64,000 nucleotides of DNA, from the NCBI RefSeq assembly GCF_006151805.1, contig NZ_VDDA01000008.1:186001-250000 (forward strand), written 5' to 3'. The notes under the pieces were generated by a model. The model worked only from the letters and a program-made list of their open reading frames with translations, was not told the origin of the DNA and ran no database searches. Positions 24,877 to 34,189 of the stretch are shown here, piece by piece. The position numbers and the translations under genes are program-made. Within the stretch, counting starts at the first letter, position 1, and each line of letters opens with the position of its first letter. The DNA comes from Methylobacterium terricola (GTDB lineage Bacteria; Pseudomonadota; Alphaproteobacteria; Rhizobiales; Beijerinckiaceae).

Positions 24877-25668
24877 ATGACGGATGCTCCCGCCGGGGCG
24901 AAGATCGAGATCGCGCATCTCGCCAAGAGCTTCGGCACCCACGCGGTGCTCAAGGACGTGTCGCTGACGGTACCCGCCGGCGGCGTGGTCGCGCTCATCG
25001 GGCCGTCGGGCTCCGGCAAGTCGACGCTGCTCCGCTGCATCAACCTCCTGGTGGTGCCGGATGCCGGCGAGGTCCGGGTCGGCAACGACGCCTTCCGGTT
25101 CGGCCCCGGCACCAGGCTGCCCGGAACGACGGCGCTCGCGCGGTTTCGCGCCACGACCGGCATGGTGTTCCAGCACTTCAACCTGTTTCCGCACCTGACG
25201 GCGCTTCAGAACGTCATGGAGGGCCCGCGCACCGTGCAGCGTCTGCCCAAGCCTGAGGCCGAGGCGCGGGCCCGGGCGCTGCTCGCCAAGGTCGGCCTCG
25301 CCGACAAGGCGGAGCAGTATCCGAGCCGCCTGTCGGGTGGGCAGAAGCAGCGCGTCGCCATCGCGCGGGCGCTCGCCATGGAACCCGCGGTGATGCTGTT
25401 CGACGAGGCGACCTCGGCCCTCGACCCCGAGCTCGTCGGCGAGGTACTCGGCGTGATGCGGGCGCTTGCCGCCGACGGCATGACCATGGTGATCGTCACC
25501 CACGAGATCGCCTTCGCCCGCGAGGTCGCCGACCGGGTGGCGTTCCTGCGCGACGGCGTCGTGGTCGAGGAGGGCCCCGCCCGCACCCTGATCGACGCGC
25601 CGCGGCACCCCGACACGCAGGCCTTCCTGGCCCATTTCCATCGCCGGGGCGAGGCTCTGACATCATGA
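24877..25668 (+). CDS. amino-acid ABC transporter ATP-binding protein
   Basis: The 263-residue ATPase has Walker A GPSGSGKST (near residue 44), the Q-loop FQHFNLFPH, the signature RLSGGQKQRVA, Walker B VMLFDEATSALDPE and the switch His in VTHEI. This is the GlnQ/HisP branch. ATG 24877 is 11 bases after the permease stop, and its end overlaps the SDR gene by 4 bases. Confidence 0.95.
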   Translation: MTDAPAGAKIEIAHLAKSFGTHAVLKDVSLTVPAGGVVALIGPSGSGKSTLLRCINLLVVPDAGEVRVGNDAFRFGPGTRLPGTTALARFRATTGMVFQHFNLFPHLTALQNVMEGPRTVQRLPKPEAEARARALLAKVGLADKAEQYPSRLSGGQKQRVAIARALAMEPAVMLFDEATSALDPELVGEVLGVMRALAADGMTMVIVTHEIAFAREVADRVAFLRDGVVVEEGPARTLIDAPRHPDTQAFLAHFHRRGEALTS

Positions 25669-26411
25669 CCCGCGTCACCCTGGTCACCGGTGCGGGCAGC
25701 GGCATCGGCCGCGCCACGGCGCTCGCGCTCGCCGCCCCTGGACATGCCCTCGTGCTGCATAGCGGCAGCAACGCCTCCGGCCTGGCGGAGGTCGCGGAGG
25801 CGGCTCGCGCCCAGGGCGCGTCCGTCGCGACCTGGCTCGGCGACCTCGCCGATCCGGAGACCGGCCCGCGCGGCGTGGCGCTCGCCGCCGAGACGTTCGG
25901 GCGCCTCGACGCCCTGGTGGCCGCCGCCGGCAAGGCGCAGCGGGGCGGCGCCCTCGCGCTCGACGCGGCGGGCCTGCGCCTTGCGCTGGCGTTGTCGGCC
26001 GAGTCGTTCCTGCATCTCGCGCAGGCCGCCGCGCCGCTGCTGCGGGCGGGCCACGCGCCGCGGATCGTCGCGGTGTCGTCCTACGTCGCCCATCTCTACC
26101 GGGCCGATCTCGGCCTGTTCGCCGCTTCCGCCGCCGGCCGCGCCGCCCTGGAAGCCCTGGTGCGCAGCCTCGCCCGCGAGCTGGCGCCCGACGGCATCAC
26201 CGTCAACGCGGTGGCGCCGGGCCTGACCCGCAAGGATCCGGGCCGCGGCGGCGCCCTGTCGGCGGAGGCGATCGCGACGCTGGAGGCCGCCATTCCCCTA
26301 CGGAGGCGGGCCGATCCGGCGGAGATCGCCGCGCTCGTCGCGTTCCTGGCCTCGCCGGCCGCCTCCTACGTCACCGGCCAGGTCGTCCACGCCGATGGAG
26401 GGCTGACGTGA
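25665..26411 (+). CDS. SDR-fold protein lacking the catalytic Tyr-x3-Lys pair
   Basis: This 248-residue protein has the SDR Rossmann motif TGAGSGIGRA, VAAAGKAQ, SS in VAVSSYVAH and the C-terminal ASYVTGQVVHADGG. At the active site, where family members have YxASK, it reads FAASA: both Tyr and Lys are gone, and the DNA confirms TTC and GCC codons. Either it is not a conventional dehydrogenase or catalysis is by another route. It sits between the ABC ATPase and the enolase-superfamily gene, overlapping both by 4 bases. Confidence 0.85.
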   Translation: MTRVTLVTGAGSGIGRATALALAAPGHALVLHSGSNASGLAEVAEAARAQGASVATWLGDLADPETGPRGVALAAETFGRLDALVAAAGKAQRGGALALDAAGLRLALALSAESFLHLAQAAAPLLRAGHAPRIVAVSSYVAHLYRADLGLFAASAAGRAALEALVRSLARELAPDGITVNAVAPGLTRKDPGRGGALSAEAIATLEAAIPLRRRADPAEIAALVAFLASPAASYVTGQVVHADGGLT

Positions 26412-27538
26412 GCCGCGACCTGATCATCGAGAACCTGCGCGTCGTCCTGATCGAGAGCCCGATCAGGATGGCGCGCCGCCAGGGCGTCGGCGACGTCAAG
26501 GGCAGCGTCAAGCGGGTGCTGCTCCGCCTGACCACCCGCGAGGGCGTGGTCGGCTGGGGCGAGGCGGCGCCGTGGCAGGTGTTCACCGGCACCGCCGAGG
26601 GCGCCTTCGCGGCCCTCGACGTCTACCTGCGCCCGCTGATCCTCGGCCGCTCGGCGAAGGCGGTGCGGGCGCTCGCCGCCGATCTCGACCGGGCGCTCAC
26701 CGGCCACACCGACGCCAAGGCAGCGGTCGAGATGGCGCTGCTCGACATCCTCGGCCACGCCGCCGGGCTCTCCGTCGCCGAGCTGCTGGGCGGCCGGGTG
26801 CGGGACACGATCCCGCTGTCGTTCTCGATCGCCGATCCCGATTTCGAGGCCGACCTCGCCCGCATGCACGCCATGACGGCGGAAGGCCAGCGGCTGTTCA
26901 AGGTGAAGACCGGGGTGACGTCGCATGACCAGGACCTCGCCCATCTCGAGGCGATGCGGGCCGCCTTCGGCGACCGCATCGACCTGCGGGTCGACTACAA
27001 CCAGGCCCTCGCGCCGTTCGGGGCCTTGCGGATTCTTCGCGACGTCGAGGCGTTCCGGCCGACCTTCATCGAGCAGCCGGTCGCCCGCCGCCACCTCGAC
27101 GCCATGGCGGCCCTGACCGAGGCCCTCGACACCCCGATCCTCGCCGACGAGAGCTGCTTCGACGCCGCCGACGCCCTGGAGGTGGTCCGGCGCCGGGCGG
27201 CCGACGCGGTCTCGGTGAAGCTGATGAAGTGCGGCGGGATGCTGAAGGCACAGAGCCTGATGGCGATCGCCGAGACCGCGGGGCTGCCCGGCTACGGCGG
27301 CACCCTGTGGGAAGGCGGGATCGCGCTCGCCGCCGGCACCCAGCTCATCGCCGCCACGCCCGGCATCTCGCTCGGCTGCGAGTTCTACATGCCCCACCAC
27401 GTCCTGACCGAGGACGTGCTGGAGGCGCGGGTGCCGGTCGAGGCCGGGGCGGTGGTGGTGCCGCGCGGGCCAGGGCTCGGGATCGCGGTGAGCGAATCCG
27501 CGATCCGGGGGAATGCGCGGGTGCTGGCGGAGGCGTGA
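26408..27538 (+). CDS. enolase-superfamily enzyme (muconate-lactonizing subgroup)
   Basis: The 376-residue protein has an N-terminal capping domain and a barrel with the MLE-subgroup residues: KVK (FKVKTG, near 165), metal ligands Asp (RVDYNQ, near 195), Glu (FIEQPV, near 221) and Asp (LADES, near 246), and the second Lys in SVKLMKCGG (near 271). Members include muconate cycloisomerases, amino-acid or dipeptide epimerases and betaine epimerases. Its place in an operon with an amino-acid-type importer and a DAO-family oxidase favours racemising an amino acid or betaine. Confidence 0.88.
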   Translation: MSRDLIIENLRVVLIESPIRMARRQGVGDVKGSVKRVLLRLTTREGVVGWGEAAPWQVFTGTAEGAFAALDVYLRPLILGRSAKAVRALAADLDRALTGHTDAKAAVEMALLDILGHAAGLSVAELLGGRVRDTIPLSFSIADPDFEADLARMHAMTAEGQRLFKVKTGVTSHDQDLAHLEAMRAAFGDRIDLRVDYNQALAPFGALRILRDVEAFRPTFIEQPVARRHLDAMAALTEALDTPILADESCFDAADALEVVRRRAADAVSVKLMKCGGMLKAQSLMAIAETAGLPGYGGTLWEGGIALAAGTQLIAATPGISLGCEFYMPHHVLTEDVLEARVPVEAGAVVVPRGPGLGIAVSESAIRGNARVLAEA

Positions 27539-27576
27539 GGCAGGGCGTCGAATCCAGCCGCCCATCACACCCGCGA

Positions 27577-27618
27577 CGTCGTCCCGGGTTCTCGGCCGCG
27601 CCGAGCCCCGGGACGACG
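27577..27618. terminator. bidirectional hairpin between convergent genes
   Basis: A 12-base stem (CGTCGTCCCGGG with CCCGGGACGACG) contains an inner stem CTCGG/CCGAG. It lies between the convergent enolase-superfamily and SGNH genes and can serve both. Confidence 0.55.
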
Positions 27619-27653
27619 AGGATTCGCCATCGTGCGACTGGGTCGCGAAGCGC

Positions 27654-28559
27654 TCAATGCGCCGCCGGCGGCACCATCGGCCCGGCGATGTCCGGCTGGA
27701 GCAGCGAGACGGTGATCGCCCGGGTGACGTGCTCGGCCATGCAGCGATAGCCGAGATCGGCGAGGCGGAAGCCGGCGCCGGCCTGGGCCGTGTCGCCCTT
27801 GAGGGCGCTGATCGCCCGGGTGGCGAGGTAGCGCATCGCCTCGTAGCGCTGGACCAGCGGCACCTGCTCGCGCTCGGCCACCTTCTGGATCGCCTGGACG
27901 AACTGGCGGTAATAATCGTCCTTGGCGAGGCTCGCGGTGTATTGCGGGTCGACCAGCACCACGTCGATGCCGTGCGACTTGATCCAGGCCACGGTCTCGG
28001 CGAGGGACTGGGAAAAGTCCTCGATGTCGACGCGGGCCAGCGCGTCGTTGCCGCCGACCTGCCAGACCACCAGGTCGGGCTCGATCTCTGCCACCTGGTT
28101 GCGCAGGCGCTCGGCCGCCCCGAAGGCGATCTCGCCCGAGACGCCGCGGCTCTCCACCGTCACCTCGATGTCGGGCAGGGAGCGGGTGAGCGCATCCTCC
28201 AGGCGCACCGGATAGGTGGCGGCGGTGCCGATGCCGCCGGAATTCGAGCCGATCGTCAGGACCTGGACGGCGCGGTGCTCGAGCAGGGCCTTCTTGACCG
28301 CCTTGAGCTTGGCGAGCGTGTAGAGCTTGGAGCCCGGCACCCGGCATTCGGGGGACAGGCTGGGATCCGGCGCGTCCGGGCTCGGGGCGGTGGCCTGGAG
28401 CGCCGGGATCTCGGCGAGGGCCGGCTGGGGCTGGGCCTGGACGGGAGGCGTCGGCGTCGTCGACTGGGCCTGCACGGCAAAGCCGAGGCAGGCGAGCATG
28501 GCGAGGCTCACGCCGCCGAGGAGGGCCGGGGGGAGCGAGAGCGCCATTCGACGAACCAT
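27654..28559 (-). CDS. SGNH/GDSL-hydrolase-like secreted protein
   Basis: The 301-residue product has an N-terminal hydrophobic leader, a Pro/Gln-rich linker (residues 32-70), then an SGNH-like domain: the nucleophile block VLTIGSNSGGIG and block III VWQVGGND are clear. The last block, normally Asp-x-x-His before a GYRC-type segment, reads GFRLADLGYRCMAEH, with Arg where I expect His, so the catalytic dyad may be lost or moved. The gene overlaps the end of opgC by about 50 bases (40 if ATG 28547 is used) and probably acts with it on periplasmic glucans. Confidence 0.75.
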   Translation of the reverse strand: MVRRMALSLPPALLGGVSLAMLACLGFAVQAQSTTPTPPVQAQPQPALAEIPALQATAPSPDAPDPSLSPECRVPGSKLYTLAKLKAVKKALLEHRAVQVLTIGSNSGGIGTAATYPVRLEDALTRSLPDIEVTVESRGVSGEIAFGAAERLRNQVAEIEPDLVVWQVGGNDALARVDIEDFSQSLAETVAWIKSHGIDVVLVDPQYTASLAKDDYYRQFVQAIQKVAEREQVPLVQRYEAMRYLATRAISALKGDTAQAGAGFRLADLGYRCMAEHVTRAITVSLLQPDIAGPMVPPAAH

Positions 28560-29605
28560 GCCGTGAAGGAGAGTGAAGCCAATCCGCACCCTACGACAAA
28601 GACGTCGGTCGCGAAACCTCCCCCGGTCCAGAAACGAATCAGCTGTGCACCGAGGCTGGCGACCGAGCCGACCGAGAACACCGCCAGCGAGTTGCGCCCG
28701 AGCCCGGCGAGCTGCCGGGTCAGCCAGCCCGCCCGCGGCTGGACCAGGCCGAACACCGCCTGGAAGGCGAGCATCACGCCGAGGAAATGCACCAGCCGGG
28801 CGGGCGACAGGTAGGACTTGTCGAAGATGAACAGGAGCCGCGGCTCCGGCACCGCCAGCGGGTCGGGCCGAAGGTTGAACCAGGACAGGACCGCGCCGAC
28901 GATGACGATGACCACCCCGAGCGGCATCAGCCGGCGGCGCCAGGCCAGGAACCGCTCGGAGCTGCGCCGCCACTCGTGGGCGGCAAAGCCCAGCACCAGC
29001 AGCAATTGCCAGCACAGCGGATTGAAGAACCAGTGCCCCTCCACCGGCCAGCTCGGAATGTTGATCTCGAACACCAGGCTGACGGCGTAGACAAGGACCG
29101 AGATCCCGATCGCCAGGCCGAGATGCAGCCGCGACAGCAGCACGAAAGCCGGGGCAAGGCCGAGCAGCACGACATAGAGCGGCAGGATGTTGAAGAAGCC
29201 GAGCTGGTGTAGCAGGGTCACCCAGCCGACGGTGGCCTGGATCGGGTCGCTGAAGATCGGCCCGGCATTGTGCCACTCCACCAGCAGCGGGTTGTCGAGG
29301 TAGAGCGCCGCGCCCGCCAGCATGGCGAGCGCGATCGCCGTGATCACGAGCTGTGCCCGGTACACCTCGACCATCCGCGAGAGCAGCCGCAGGACCGTGC
29401 GCAGGGCCGGCTCGGGCACTCCGTCGCGCCCGCGGGTCGCGATGCCGATCGACCAGCCGGCCAGGAACACGAACAGCTCGGCGGCGTCCGAGATCCCGTA
29501 CTGGGAATAGGTATAGTTCTGGAAGACGTTGCCCGGGATGTGGTTGATGAAGATCGTGATCAGGGCGATGCCGCGCCAGAAATCGACCGCATTCGGTTCA
29601 CGCAT
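28508..29605 (-). CDS. opgC: OpgC-like membrane acyltransferase, glucan succinylation
   Basis: The 365-residue protein has about ten membrane segments and the OpgC N-terminal pattern NAVDFWRGIALITIFINH with the invariant His, then SDAAELFVFLAGW. OpgC transfers succinyl groups to osmoregulated periplasmic glucans. ATG 29605 is chosen because the preceding frame lacks membrane character; AGGGACC precedes it. It overlaps the downstream SGNH gene. Confidence 0.9.
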   Translation of the reverse strand: MREPNAVDFWRGIALITIFINHIPGNVFQNYTYSQYGISDAAELFVFLAGWSIGIATRGRDGVPEPALRTVLRLLSRMVEVYRAQLVITAIALAMLAGAALYLDNPLLVEWHNAGPIFSDPIQATVGWVTLLHQLGFFNILPLYVVLLGLAPAFVLLSRLHLGLAIGISVLVYAVSLVFEINIPSWPVEGHWFFNPLCWQLLLVLGFAAHEWRRSSERFLAWRRRLMPLGVVIVIVGAVLSWFNLRPDPLAVPEPRLLFIFDKSYLSPARLVHFLGVMLAFQAVFGLVQPRAGWLTRQLAGLGRNSLAVFSVGSVASLGAQLIRFWTGGGFATDVFVVGCGLASLSFTAWFVEWRSRSPRPSSAA

Positions 29606-29759
29606 GGTGGTCGTGGTCCCTACTTGGGGTCTCTCGTCTCGCGCGCGGGTCCCCGCGACAGGCCGCGTGATCCCGGCACGGTCGCGCATCCCAATGAGCG
29701 CATGGCCCGGCCGCCGCGCGACCCGGCGGGCCGCGGCGGGAGGGCCGGAGGTCCCGGCC

Positions 29760-30143
29760 CTACTTCACGATCCGGTCGAGGCGGTTGTTGACGAAGAAGT
29801 ACAGCTCCTTCGCGCCGGGCTCGGTGTAGAGCACCTGCACCTCGCGCTGGCCCCGCCCGCTCTCGCCGACCAGCACGTCGGTCGGCGGCTTGCCCTTGAG
29901 CCGCACCAGCTCGCATTCGGCGATGCCGGGAGCGATCTCGGTGGCCGCGGCCGGGACCGCGCCGGTGCACGTACCGTCGGAGGCCAGGACCGGGCCCCAG
30001 GGCGAGGCCGCCGGCGGCGGGGGCGGCTTCGGGGCCGCGATGCTCACCGGCGGGGCGGCCCGATCGGTGCTGCTGCACCCTGCCAGCGCCATTCCCGCCA
30101 GAGCGATCCCCGCGAGGGCGATCCCGTTCACCGTCGGCCTCAT
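29760..30143 (-). CDS. putative lipoprotein
   Basis: The 127-residue protein has a lipobox LAGC at residues 20-23 after a hydrophobic leader, then a Pro-rich linker and a small domain with two further Cys (DGTCTG and IAECELV), perhaps disulfide-linked. It ends FFVNNRLDRIVK. Its start overlaps the carboxypeptidase stop (ATGA), so the two are coupled. Function unknown. Confidence 0.75.
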   Translation of the reverse strand: MRPTVNGIALAGIALAGMALAGCSSTDRAAPPVSIAAPKPPPPPAASPWGPVLASDGTCTGAVPAAATEIAPGIAECELVRLKGKPPTDVLVGESGRGQREVQVLYTEPGAKELYFFVNNRLDRIVK

Positions 30144-31696
30144 CGTCCCTCGTCCGTCCTCGTCCCCTGCCCGCTTCGCCGCGCGGCCAGGGCCGTCTCG
30201 TAGAGGCGGAGCGCGTCGCCGCGCAAGGCCGCCCGCGAGCCTTGGCGGAAATAGAACATGTGCCCGCCGGGATAGACCGAAAGGGAGAGGCGCGTCTCCG
30301 TCCCGTAGGCCGGCATCTGGTCGAGGATCAGCTTCGAGGCGAAGTAGGGCGTGACGAGGTCGGTGTAGCCGTGGGCGACCAGCACCCGCAGGTTGCCGTC
30401 GAGGGAGAGCGCCTGACGCAGGTCGCTCACCACCTCCGGCGACGAGCGGCCGCCGCCCCAGTTCCAGCTGGCGTTGACCGCGTTGTTGAGGAGTTCGTAG
30501 CGCAGGTTCGGCACGCGCCAGTTCAGGGTGCGGGCGGTGAGATCGACGATGGCGCTCGTCAGCGGTGCCACCATGGCGGTGAGGATCGGGTCGGCGAAGC
30601 GCCCCTGCGCCGCGCTCGGATCCGGGTCCCAGCCGGTGACGCCGGTGTCGTAGGCGCTCGCCACCCGGCCGGAGTCGCGGTCGGCCTCGCGCTGGTAGCT
30701 CGATCCGGCGACCCGGCCGGCCTGGCGCCGCACCAGGGCGGGGTCGAGCCCGGTGAGCGCCGCCACCCGCCCGGTCATCCGGTCGGTCGCGGCCGTGTCG
30801 GCGGGCCCGCGCAGGAGATCGGCGAGGTAGGGACCGGTGGCGTACGTCTCGGCCTCCGCCATCCGGGCGGGATCGGGCGTCTGCCCGCGCTTCTCGAGGC
30901 CGGCGGCGGCGAGCGAGGGCAGCCGCGTCACGGCACCGAGCGGGTTGTGGCGCGGCGGCTGCAGATAGGCGAAATCGAGCACCGGCGAGAGCAGCACCAG
31001 GCCCGACAGCCCGATCCCGACATCGTCCTGGAGCTTGCGGGCGATCAGCGGCCCGCGGAAGCCGCCATAGCTCTCGCCGAGGAAGAACTTCGGAGAAGTG
31101 AGCCGGTCGTTGGTGCGGAGCCAGCGGGCGATCGCCGCCGACAGGACGGCCGCGTCGCTCTCGATCGCGTAATAGCGCTTCCCGTCGTCGCCGGCGGCGC
31201 GGCTGTAGCCGGTGCCGACGGGATCGATGAAGACGAGGTCGGTGAAGTCGAGCCAGGTTTCGTCGTTCGGCACCGCCACAGGCACCCGCGAGGGACTGAT
31301 GCTCGGCCCGTCGAGCGGCAGGCGCCAGGGCCCGACCGCCGCGAGGTTGAGATAGGCCGAGGCCGCCCCGGGGCCGCCATTGACCGCGAAGGTGACGGGG
31401 CGCGTCGTCGCGTCGCCGCCCGGCAGGGAGAAGGCCGTGAAGGCGATCTCGGCCTGGAGCTTTCCGGACTCGTCGACGAGCGGCAGGCTGCCGGCGACCG
31501 CGGTGAAGCTCAGGGTGCGGCCGCCCGCCAGGGTCAGGCTGTGCTGCGTCGTCGCGTCGGGCGGCAGGCGCCGGCCCTCGGGCTGGCGGGCTTCCTGGGG
31601 GCGGTTCTCGCGGGGTGCCGGCTGGGCCAGCAGCGGGGCAGGCCCGAGCAGCAGGATCGTCGCGACGGCGAGGATCCGGGTCGTGATGCGCGTCAT
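30140..31696 (-). CDS. S10-family serine carboxypeptidase, secreted
   Basis: The 518-residue protein has a signal peptide (MTRITTRILAVATILLLG, cleavage near LLAQP) and the S10 catalytic triad: Ser in FFLGESYGGFRG, Asp in VLVAHGYTDLVTPY, and His in YPGGHMFYFR. The family motif NGGPGAAS is also present and forms the oxyanion region. It would remove C-terminal residues from peptides in the periplasm. ATG 31696 is used because the upstream extension precedes the signal peptide. Confidence 0.92.
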   Translation of the reverse strand: MTRITTRILAVATILLLGPAPLLAQPAPRENRPQEARQPEGRRLPPDATTQHSLTLAGGRTLSFTAVAGSLPLVDESGKLQAEIAFTAFSLPGGDATTRPVTFAVNGGPGAASAYLNLAAVGPWRLPLDGPSISPSRVPVAVPNDETWLDFTDLVFIDPVGTGYSRAAGDDGKRYYAIESDAAVLSAAIARWLRTNDRLTSPKFFLGESYGGFRGPLIARKLQDDVGIGLSGLVLLSPVLDFAYLQPPRHNPLGAVTRLPSLAAAGLEKRGQTPDPARMAEAETYATGPYLADLLRGPADTAATDRMTGRVAALTGLDPALVRRQAGRVAGSSYQREADRDSGRVASAYDTGVTGWDPDPSAAQGRFADPILTAMVAPLTSAIVDLTARTLNWRVPNLRYELLNNAVNASWNWGGGRSSPEVVSDLRQALSLDGNLRVLVAHGYTDLVTPYFASKLILDQMPAYGTETRLSLSVYPGGHMFYFRQGSRAALRGDALRLYETALAARRSGQGTRTDEGR

Positions 31697-31854
31697 GGCG
31701 TCTCCTCGCGGGCCGGGGGCCTGGGTCTGTTTCGGGTCTGCGCTCAACCCCATTCCGAGGATCGAGCGCAGGCTTCTCCTCGGACAGCCCTGCCCGCTGG
31801 GGAGAAGGGAGATGTGCGGCGCCCGTCGCCGACCATTTCAAGCCGGAGCCTGCA

Positions 31855-32307
31855 TCACGCCTTCTTCTGCCAGCGGCCGCGCTCGTCCTGCTGCCAATAG
31901 GCCACGCTGTGGCCGGCCTCCTTGGCGCCGCGCCACTGCTCGCGGGCCTGCAGCAGCGCAGCCTGGTCGGTGCCGTCGAACAGGATGCAGATGCGCTGGT
32001 ACTCCGCCGCGTCGTCCGGCAGGGGTGCCCCCTCGACCAGGAAGCGGATCGAGGCGGCGTTCGGGTTGGCGTCGCGCAGGGTGAGCACCACCGGCTGGGT
32101 GGCGCAATCGGGGTCGCGGTCGGTGCCGTGGGGCAGGAAGCTCTCGTCGGAGAAGATCCAGAGGTGGTCGTCGAGGGCTTGCAGCCGCTCCTCGCTCGTC
32201 GCCTGCACGGCGACGCGCCATTGCCGCTCCAGGGATTTCTCCAGGAGGCTCGGCAGCACCTGCTCCAGGGGCTGGCGCTGCATGTGGTAGAACAGGATCT
32301 CGGTCAC
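31855..32307 (-). CDS. holC: DNA polymerase III chi subunit
   Basis: The 150-residue protein matches HolC: an N-terminal ILFYHMQRQPLEQVLPSLLE, DDHLWIFSDESFLPHG and the C-terminal AYWQQDERGRWQKK. Chi links the clamp loader to single-strand binding protein. It is encoded alone, ahead of the methylmalonyl-CoA mutase subunit on the same strand in reading order reversed. Confidence 0.93.
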   Translation of the reverse strand: MTEILFYHMQRQPLEQVLPSLLEKSLERQWRVAVQATSEERLQALDDHLWIFSDESFLPHGTDRDPDCATQPVVLTLRDANPNAASIRFLVEGAPLPDDAAEYQRICILFDGTDQAALLQAREQWRGAKEAGHSVAYWQQDERGRWQKKA

Positions 32308-32359
32308 GGCTCTCAGAGATAGGGCGCCCGGGGCCGGACGGCACCGGGCGCGGTGGACC

Positions 32360-34189
32360 TCACGCCCTTGCCGCCTCTTGCGCCGCCTCTTGCGCCTGCG
32401 CCAGCAGCTTCACCAGGTCGCAGCCGGCATAGAGGTCGTGGGCGACGCCGGCGGCCCGCAGAGCGGGTTCGAGATCACCGGGCTTTCCGGCGATGAAGAG
32501 GGTCGCCGCACCGGCCGCCCGCAGCGCCTCCGCGGCCGGCACCGCCTCCTCGGCGTAGACCGCATCCGACGAGCACAGGCAGGCGAGCGGCGTGCCGGAT
32601 GCCCGGAAGGCGTCCACCATCGCGGCGTGATCCGAAAAGCCCTCGTTCGTCACCGCCTCGATGCCGCCGGCCTCGAAGGCGTTGCGGGCGAAGGTGGCGC
32701 GGGTGTTGAAGGCGCTCAAGGGACCGAGATTGGCGAGGAAGACCCGCGGGCGCCGGCCCGTCCGGTCGAGGATCGCGTCGGAGGCGTCGCGCAAGCGCTC
32801 GTAGGGCTCGGCGAGGCGGCGGGACGGCAGGGCGCCCTCCCCTGCCGGCGCAGCCGCCGGGGCGGGGGCCAGCACCGCGACCGGCGCCTCGTGCAGGTCG
32901 GGGAACTCGCTGGTGCCGGTGATCGGCTGGCGGCGGGTGGCAAGCTCCGCGTCGCGGGTCTTGCGCAGGGCGGCGAGGCGGTCGGCGAGCGCACCGGAGC
33001 GCAGGCTCCCACTGATGCCCCCGTCCCGCTCGATCGCCTGGAACAGCGCCCAGGCCTCGGTGCAGAGCGATTCCGTCAGGGTCTCGAAGCCGCCGGCGCC
33101 GGCGGCCGGGTCGGCGACGCGCCAGAGATTGGCCTCGTCGAGCAGGACGTGCTGGGTGTTGCGGGCGCAGCGACGCGCGAAGGCGTCGGGCAGGCCGATC
33201 GCCGCGGTAAAGGGCAGCACCGTGACCGCATCGGCCCCGCCGAGGCCGGCCGAGAACACCGCGGTGGTGGCCCGCAGCATGTTGACCCACGGATCGCGCG
33301 TCGTGGTGCTGCGCCAGGCGGTCTCGGCGTGGAGGCGGATCGGCGCCGGGGTCAGGCCGCAGGCCTCCTCGATCCGGGCCCAGAGCCGGCGCAGCGCCCG
33401 GACCTTCGCCACCGTCAGGAACTCGTCGGCCTCGGCGACCAGCAGGAAGGCCAGGGCGGCGCGGGCGTGCTCGAGCGGGTGCCCGCCGGCCTCGAGCGCC
33501 CGCAGCGTCGCCAGCGCCCCGGAGAGCACGCAGGCGAGTTCCAGCGCCTCGCCCGCCCCGGCCTCGTGGAACGGGCGGGCATCGGCCAGGAAGGCGCGGC
33601 CGGCGAAGCCTTGGGCGTCGAGGTCGCGCAGGATCGCGGCGAGGTCGGGCCAGGACGGCGGGGTGCCGGTGGCGGCCTGCACGGCGACCGGATCGAGGCC
33701 GAGATCGATGTCGAGGGCGGAGAGGTCGTCGCCGCGGGCCTTGGCCAGCGCGAGGAGCGCCGTCGCGGCGTCCGGCCCCGCCGCGCCGGCATCGAGCCGC
33801 AGTCCGATCAGCGGCAGCATCACCCCGTCGAGGGCCGCCGCGATGACCCCCGGGCCGCTCAAGCCGAAGCCGCGGGCGGCGGGGGCGCCGGCGATCACCA
33901 GGGTCAGGGCGTCGGCGCCGCCTTCGAGGTCGGTGAGCGCCAGCGCGTTGGCCTCCGCCGCGTCGGGATGGTCGACCCGCTGGCTCACCCGCCAGCGGCC
34001 GGGGACGGCGCGGCCCGGCTGGGAGGCGGCCTCGGCCGGAGGATAGAGCGGCGCGACCTTGATCCCGTCCGGCGTGCGGCGCACCAGCCGCTTGTCGAAA
34101 TCGGCACCTTTCAGCACCCCGTCGACCAGGGCACGCCACTGCGCCTCGGTGGCGGCCGGAAACGCGGCGGCGAGCGTCGTATCGTCCAT
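32360..34189 (-). CDS. methylmalonyl-CoA mutase small (beta) subunit
   Basis: The 609-residue protein has the mutase barrel domain (e.g. FDKRLVRRTPDGIKVAPLY near residue 33, then RDPWVNMLRATTAVFSAGLGGADAV region) and a degenerate C-terminal cobalamin-like domain without DxHxxG. That is the pattern of the non-catalytic small subunit (MutA/McmB), which pairs with the B12-binding large subunit to isomerise methylmalonyl-CoA and succinyl-CoA. The large subunit is not in the window, as in Methylobacterium genomes, where I recall the two genes being separate. Confidence 0.9.
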   Translation of the reverse strand: MDDTTLAAAFPAATEAQWRALVDGVLKGADFDKRLVRRTPDGIKVAPLYPPAEAASQPGRAVPGRWRVSQRVDHPDAAEANALALTDLEGGADALTLVIAGAPAARGFGLSGPGVIAAALDGVMLPLIGLRLDAGAAGPDAATALLALAKARGDDLSALDIDLGLDPVAVQAATGTPPSWPDLAAILRDLDAQGFAGRAFLADARPFHEAGAGEALELACVLSGALATLRALEAGGHPLEHARAALAFLLVAEADEFLTVAKVRALRRLWARIEEACGLTPAPIRLHAETAWRSTTTRDPWVNMLRATTAVFSAGLGGADAVTVLPFTAAIGLPDAFARRCARNTQHVLLDEANLWRVADPAAGAGGFETLTESLCTEAWALFQAIERDGGISGSLRSGALADRLAALRKTRDAELATRRQPITGTSEFPDLHEAPVAVLAPAPAAAPAGEGALPSRRLAEPYERLRDASDAILDRTGRRPRVFLANLGPLSAFNTRATFARNAFEAGGIEAVTNEGFSDHAAMVDAFRASGTPLACLCSSDAVYAEEAVPAAEALRAAGAATLFIAGKPGDLEPALRAAGVAHDLYAGCDLVKLLAQAQEAAQEAARA

